Under the pieces are notes generated by a model. It saw only the letters and a program-made list of their open reading frames with translations, had not been told where the DNA came from and did no database searches. 64,000 bases of DNA from CALAMC01 sp964459465 (GTDB lineage: Bacteria > Zixibacteria > MSB-5A5 > GN15 > PGXB01). The stretch covers positions 38,718 to 102,717 of the forward strand of contig CAYWLR010000012.1 of the NCBI GenBank assembly GCA_964459465.1, in the 5' to 3' direction. A program made the translations under genes and the position numbers. This document shows positions 61,767 through 64,000 of this stretch, in pieces (position 1 is the first letter of the stretch; every line of letters starts with the position of its first letter).

Positions 61767-62855
61767 ATGCGTATGATCAGAGTTTTCTTGATTCTGGCGG
61801 CGGTCTTATGCCTTTTGACAACTTGCTGTGATGATTGCGAAGATTGCCCGGTCTGCCCGGAGCCGGAGACCGAGGAGCATCTGTTTTATATTGCGCCGAA
61901 AGAAGGACACTTTGTTAAGATCTTCTCTGTCGAACAGGAGGCCTTTATTGACTCAATTTATATAGACAGTGCGGCTATAAACCAGCCTAGCCAAAGATTA
62001 GTAATCCATATCATTGGCGATGATTCGCTTCTTGCTGTATCGGCGGGCACACGAACCTACATTGTTGACTTGAAAACGAAGGAGATCACTGATTCATTCA
62101 GGGCAAGTGCGCCTGTTTTCAGCCGAAATTCCCGCTATTATTTTTATTATAACAGCATTGATGACGAAAACAGACGATATGAATTGTATCTGTATCCGGA
62201 ACATACTCTTATATTTTCCGATCCAAACGCGCATGGTTTCTCCAATTTCTGTAATCAGTCTGAAATCATGACCTACCAATACTATGTAACTCAAGGAGAG
62301 CCGATAGAACTTGGCCGTTACAATGTCTTGGGCGGCTCTGCTGACCACGTGGCCATGACCTGGCATGGGAACCGGGTGACATTTTTTGTTAGTCAGGCTG
62401 TCGGCAGTTTGAGAAAGACATTTATCGACGCGGCGACCTACAGCTTCTTTGGCGTGTGCGATTTTGATTCGGATACACTCCGACAATTAAAATCTTTTTC
62501 CGCGTTTGGGACAACAGCTCTGGCAGTTAGTCCGGACGAAAAATATGTATATTTTACTGATTATGGTCCTAAGCAACTTTGGTACACACCAAGCGGTCAT
62601 ATTTTCGTCTGGAACACAGAAACCGAAGATTCTGTGGCTGCCATTCCGAATCAGGGCATTGATATGTTCAATATGCTGGTGGTTTCATCGGACTCGAAAT
62701 ATATATTGGCGCGACCATACAATATACTGAATGAGTATACAACGTTTAGCATAATTGACGCCAAGGAATTTCGAGTTATAGGAATATACGATTTGGGCTC
62801 CTTGATTGGTAACGTCACAGCCAAGTATTGTTCACGGACCAGTCTATTTTATTAG
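61767..62855 (+). CDS. Cysteine-rich lipoprotein, propeller-like
   Basis: A 362-residue protein with a signal peptide and lipobox LTTC (Cys20). The first mature residues hold a dense cysteine cluster (CCDDCEDCPVCP, Cys20, 21, 24, 27 and 30). The rest is beta-rich with repeated units such as LLAVSAGTRTYIVD, ALAVSPDEKYVYFTDYG and LVVSSDSKYILARPY, suggesting a beta-propeller. GGGAGGTGA precedes the ATG. AT content and codon use differ from the genes before 60.6 kb. The family is not recognised. Confidence 0.65.
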   Translation: MRMIRVFLILAAVLCLLTTCCDDCEDCPVCPEPETEEHLFYIAPKEGHFVKIFSVEQEAFIDSIYIDSAAINQPSQRLVIHIIGDDSLLAVSAGTRTYIVDLKTKEITDSFRASAPVFSRNSRYYFYYNSIDDENRRYELYLYPEHTLIFSDPNAHGFSNFCNQSEIMTYQYYVTQGEPIELGRYNVLGGSADHVAMTWHGNRVTFFVSQAVGSLRKTFIDAATYSFFGVCDFDSDTLRQLKSFSAFGTTALAVSPDEKYVYFTDYGPKQLWYTPSGHIFVWNTETEDSVAAIPNQGIDMFNMLVVSSDSKYILARPYNILNEYTTFSIIDAKEFRVIGIYDLGSLIGNVTAKYCSRTSLFY

Positions 62856-62913
62856 ACATGATGTATTTGTTGCTCATTATATAGTTCTAAAGCCTAAACA
62901 GTGAGGTAATGAA

Positions 62914-64000
62914 ATGAAAATAATAATTCTATCTCTCGGACTTCTGGCATTGGCTTTTTGCATTAATTCCAATGCGGAGCATTATTATTCTGATAACAGG
63001 CAAATACCGCTGTACGTTGATTCCACAAAGGTTTAGATTCTTTTTGACAACGATTATCAATTTAATTATGACGTGTTCTTTCTGCAATATCCAAGAATCG
63101 ATTCATTAGAAACCGGTTTTGCCCAAGACCAATTCAGGGTGGCCAAAATAAATTCCGGGAGCAATTTAAACGCGTTTATGGATTCCTTATTGAAGGATTA
63201 CCGCGTCGCATTGGTGAATCCATATTTTAAGAACAGCAAAGATTCAGCAATATTTATTGGTCGAACAATATGCTGCAAATTCGGGGATAATGTCTCTTAT
63301 GATTTTATTGACAGCCTGAATGCTTATTATGACGTTGAAATTTTCTACGAAAACGAAATGACACCCAAGCTCTTTCTTTTGAGCGTTATGGATGACGCCG
63401 AACATTCGACTCTTGAAATTGCCAATATTTACTATGAACTAGATGAAACAGATTTCTGTCACCCCAATTTCTTAGGCGGCTTTGAATGGTTGGGCTATCC
63501 CATTTATGATCATTATTGGAATGAACAATGGGGAATGGAGAGAATATTCAGGGCTTATGCTGGTTCGCCGGATTCAATGAACCATCGGGTTTTTGAAATA
63601 ACAACTGGCGATACCAATATTACCGTAGCAATAATTGACCAGGGAGTAGGTCCGCACCATGATATACCTGAAGATCAACTTATTATTGGGTATGACTTTG
63701 CGAACATGGACGAAGACCCATTGCCGTGTGATTTCCCCAGATTTTTTATTGGCTGGCACGGCCAAGCCATGGCGGGAATTGTTGGGGCCTCTCATAATCG
63801 AGATACATGCCTTATCAACGATCCCAACACTGGCATTTATGGAATCGCGCCGTCATGCAAAATCATGCCCATAAAAATGGGTACGGGGTTTATTGGGGAC
63901 GTCTTATATGGAGATACAACTTGCGAAGAAACTTGGAATGATTGGCCCAATTGCCGGGGCTATGCGTTTGTCGATAATGAAAGGTTGGGGCTGGCGGTAC
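62914..64000 (+). pseudogene. Subtilisin-family (S8) protease gene with in-frame amber codon, cut by the window end
   Basis: ATG 62914 with GAGGTAATGA upstream opens a signal peptide (MKIIILSLGLLALAFCINSNA). Codon 41 is TAG (63034-63036). The same frame then stays open to the window end. After the stop it encodes a prodomain-like region and the S8 catalytic motifs: Asp242 in VAIIDQGVG and His282 in WHGQAMAGIVGA; the catalytic Ser would lie beyond the window. The signal peptide and the protease body are thus split by one stop codon. Options are a recent nonsense mutation, a sequence error or suppression. TAG is used as a normal terminator by other genes here (for example tssG and tssK). Confidence 0.65.

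Noticed and set aside
63034..63036. UAG read as pyrrolysine or a reassigned sense codon
   Set aside because: TAG is the normal stop of several genes here (for example tssG, tssK and the TssM-like gene), RF1 is present, and no Pyl genes are seen. A local mutation or error is simpler.
1..64000. CRISPR array, insertion sequence, integrase or prophage
   Set aside because: No regularly spaced repeats, transposase, recombinase or phage structural genes other than the type VI baseplate were found.

Overview
The window is an assembled bacterial chromosome segment, dense in genes and mostly GC-rich. It probably comes from a Gram-negative member of the FCB group (Fibrobacteres-Chlorobi-Bacteroidetes and relatives, for example a Zixibacteria-like candidate phylum). 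The pointers are a secreted protein with a dockerin and a type IX-type C-terminal sorting domain, many lipoproteins and outer-membrane proteins, BatA-type and DUF4097 proteins, and GerW/DUF2953 genes in an organism that also has YajC, HtrA and TolC-like proteins. The phylum assignment is inference; no rRNA or tRNA gene is present to test it.

Layout. 1-7.9 kb (+): part of a type VI secretion locus. TssF, TssG (with an unusual PASTA-like N-terminus) and TssK form the baseplate. They are followed by a single-span protein, a compact TssM-like membrane GTPase and a secreted beta-rich protein that look like a non-standard membrane complex. 8.1-16.4 kb: a dockerin/sorting-domain protein faces a five-gene minus-strand envelope cluster (Ser/Thr kinase with PEGA domains, two CsgG-like proteins, an outer-membrane barrel, a lipoprotein with cohesin-like and LRR domains). 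16.5-19.4 kb: the TrkH/TrkA potassium transporter. 19.6-24.1 kb (+): a PD40 lipoprotein, a PIG-V-like glycosyltransferase and a substrate-binding-protein/TolC fusion. 24.1-27 kb: an active HtrA protease and a catalytically dead HtrA paralogue. 27.1-30 kb: an ECF sigma factor operon with DUF4097 and bactofilin-like membrane proteins.

30.2-35 kb: yajC-def-fmt-rng and a polytopic membrane protein. 35.2-40.9 kb: an apparent seven-gene operon tldD-pmbA-(Tat mini-protein)-prmC-nth-DUF2953-gerW, bounded by a promoter and a terminator. 41-46 kb: a membrane protein, nitroreductase, Eis-like acetyltransferase, RsgA and a small lipoprotein. 45.9-50.2 kb: methyltransferase, rpmE, DUF1385, prfA and a membrane-anchored pseudokinase. 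50.3-60.6 kb: an operon running acn-gcvT-comB-(TPR/peptidase-like)-(VWA)-ABC-F-flavoprotein with overlapping or abutting genes. 60.8-64 kb (+): a cupin, a roughly 0.6 kb structured non-coding region, a cysteine-rich lipoprotein and a subtilisin-family protease gene broken by an in-frame amber codon; this end is visibly more AT-rich.

Several sigma-70-like promoters can be placed by eye. In at least three cases the -10 box lies so close to the start codon that the mRNA would be leaderless. Three strong terminators delimit transcription units.
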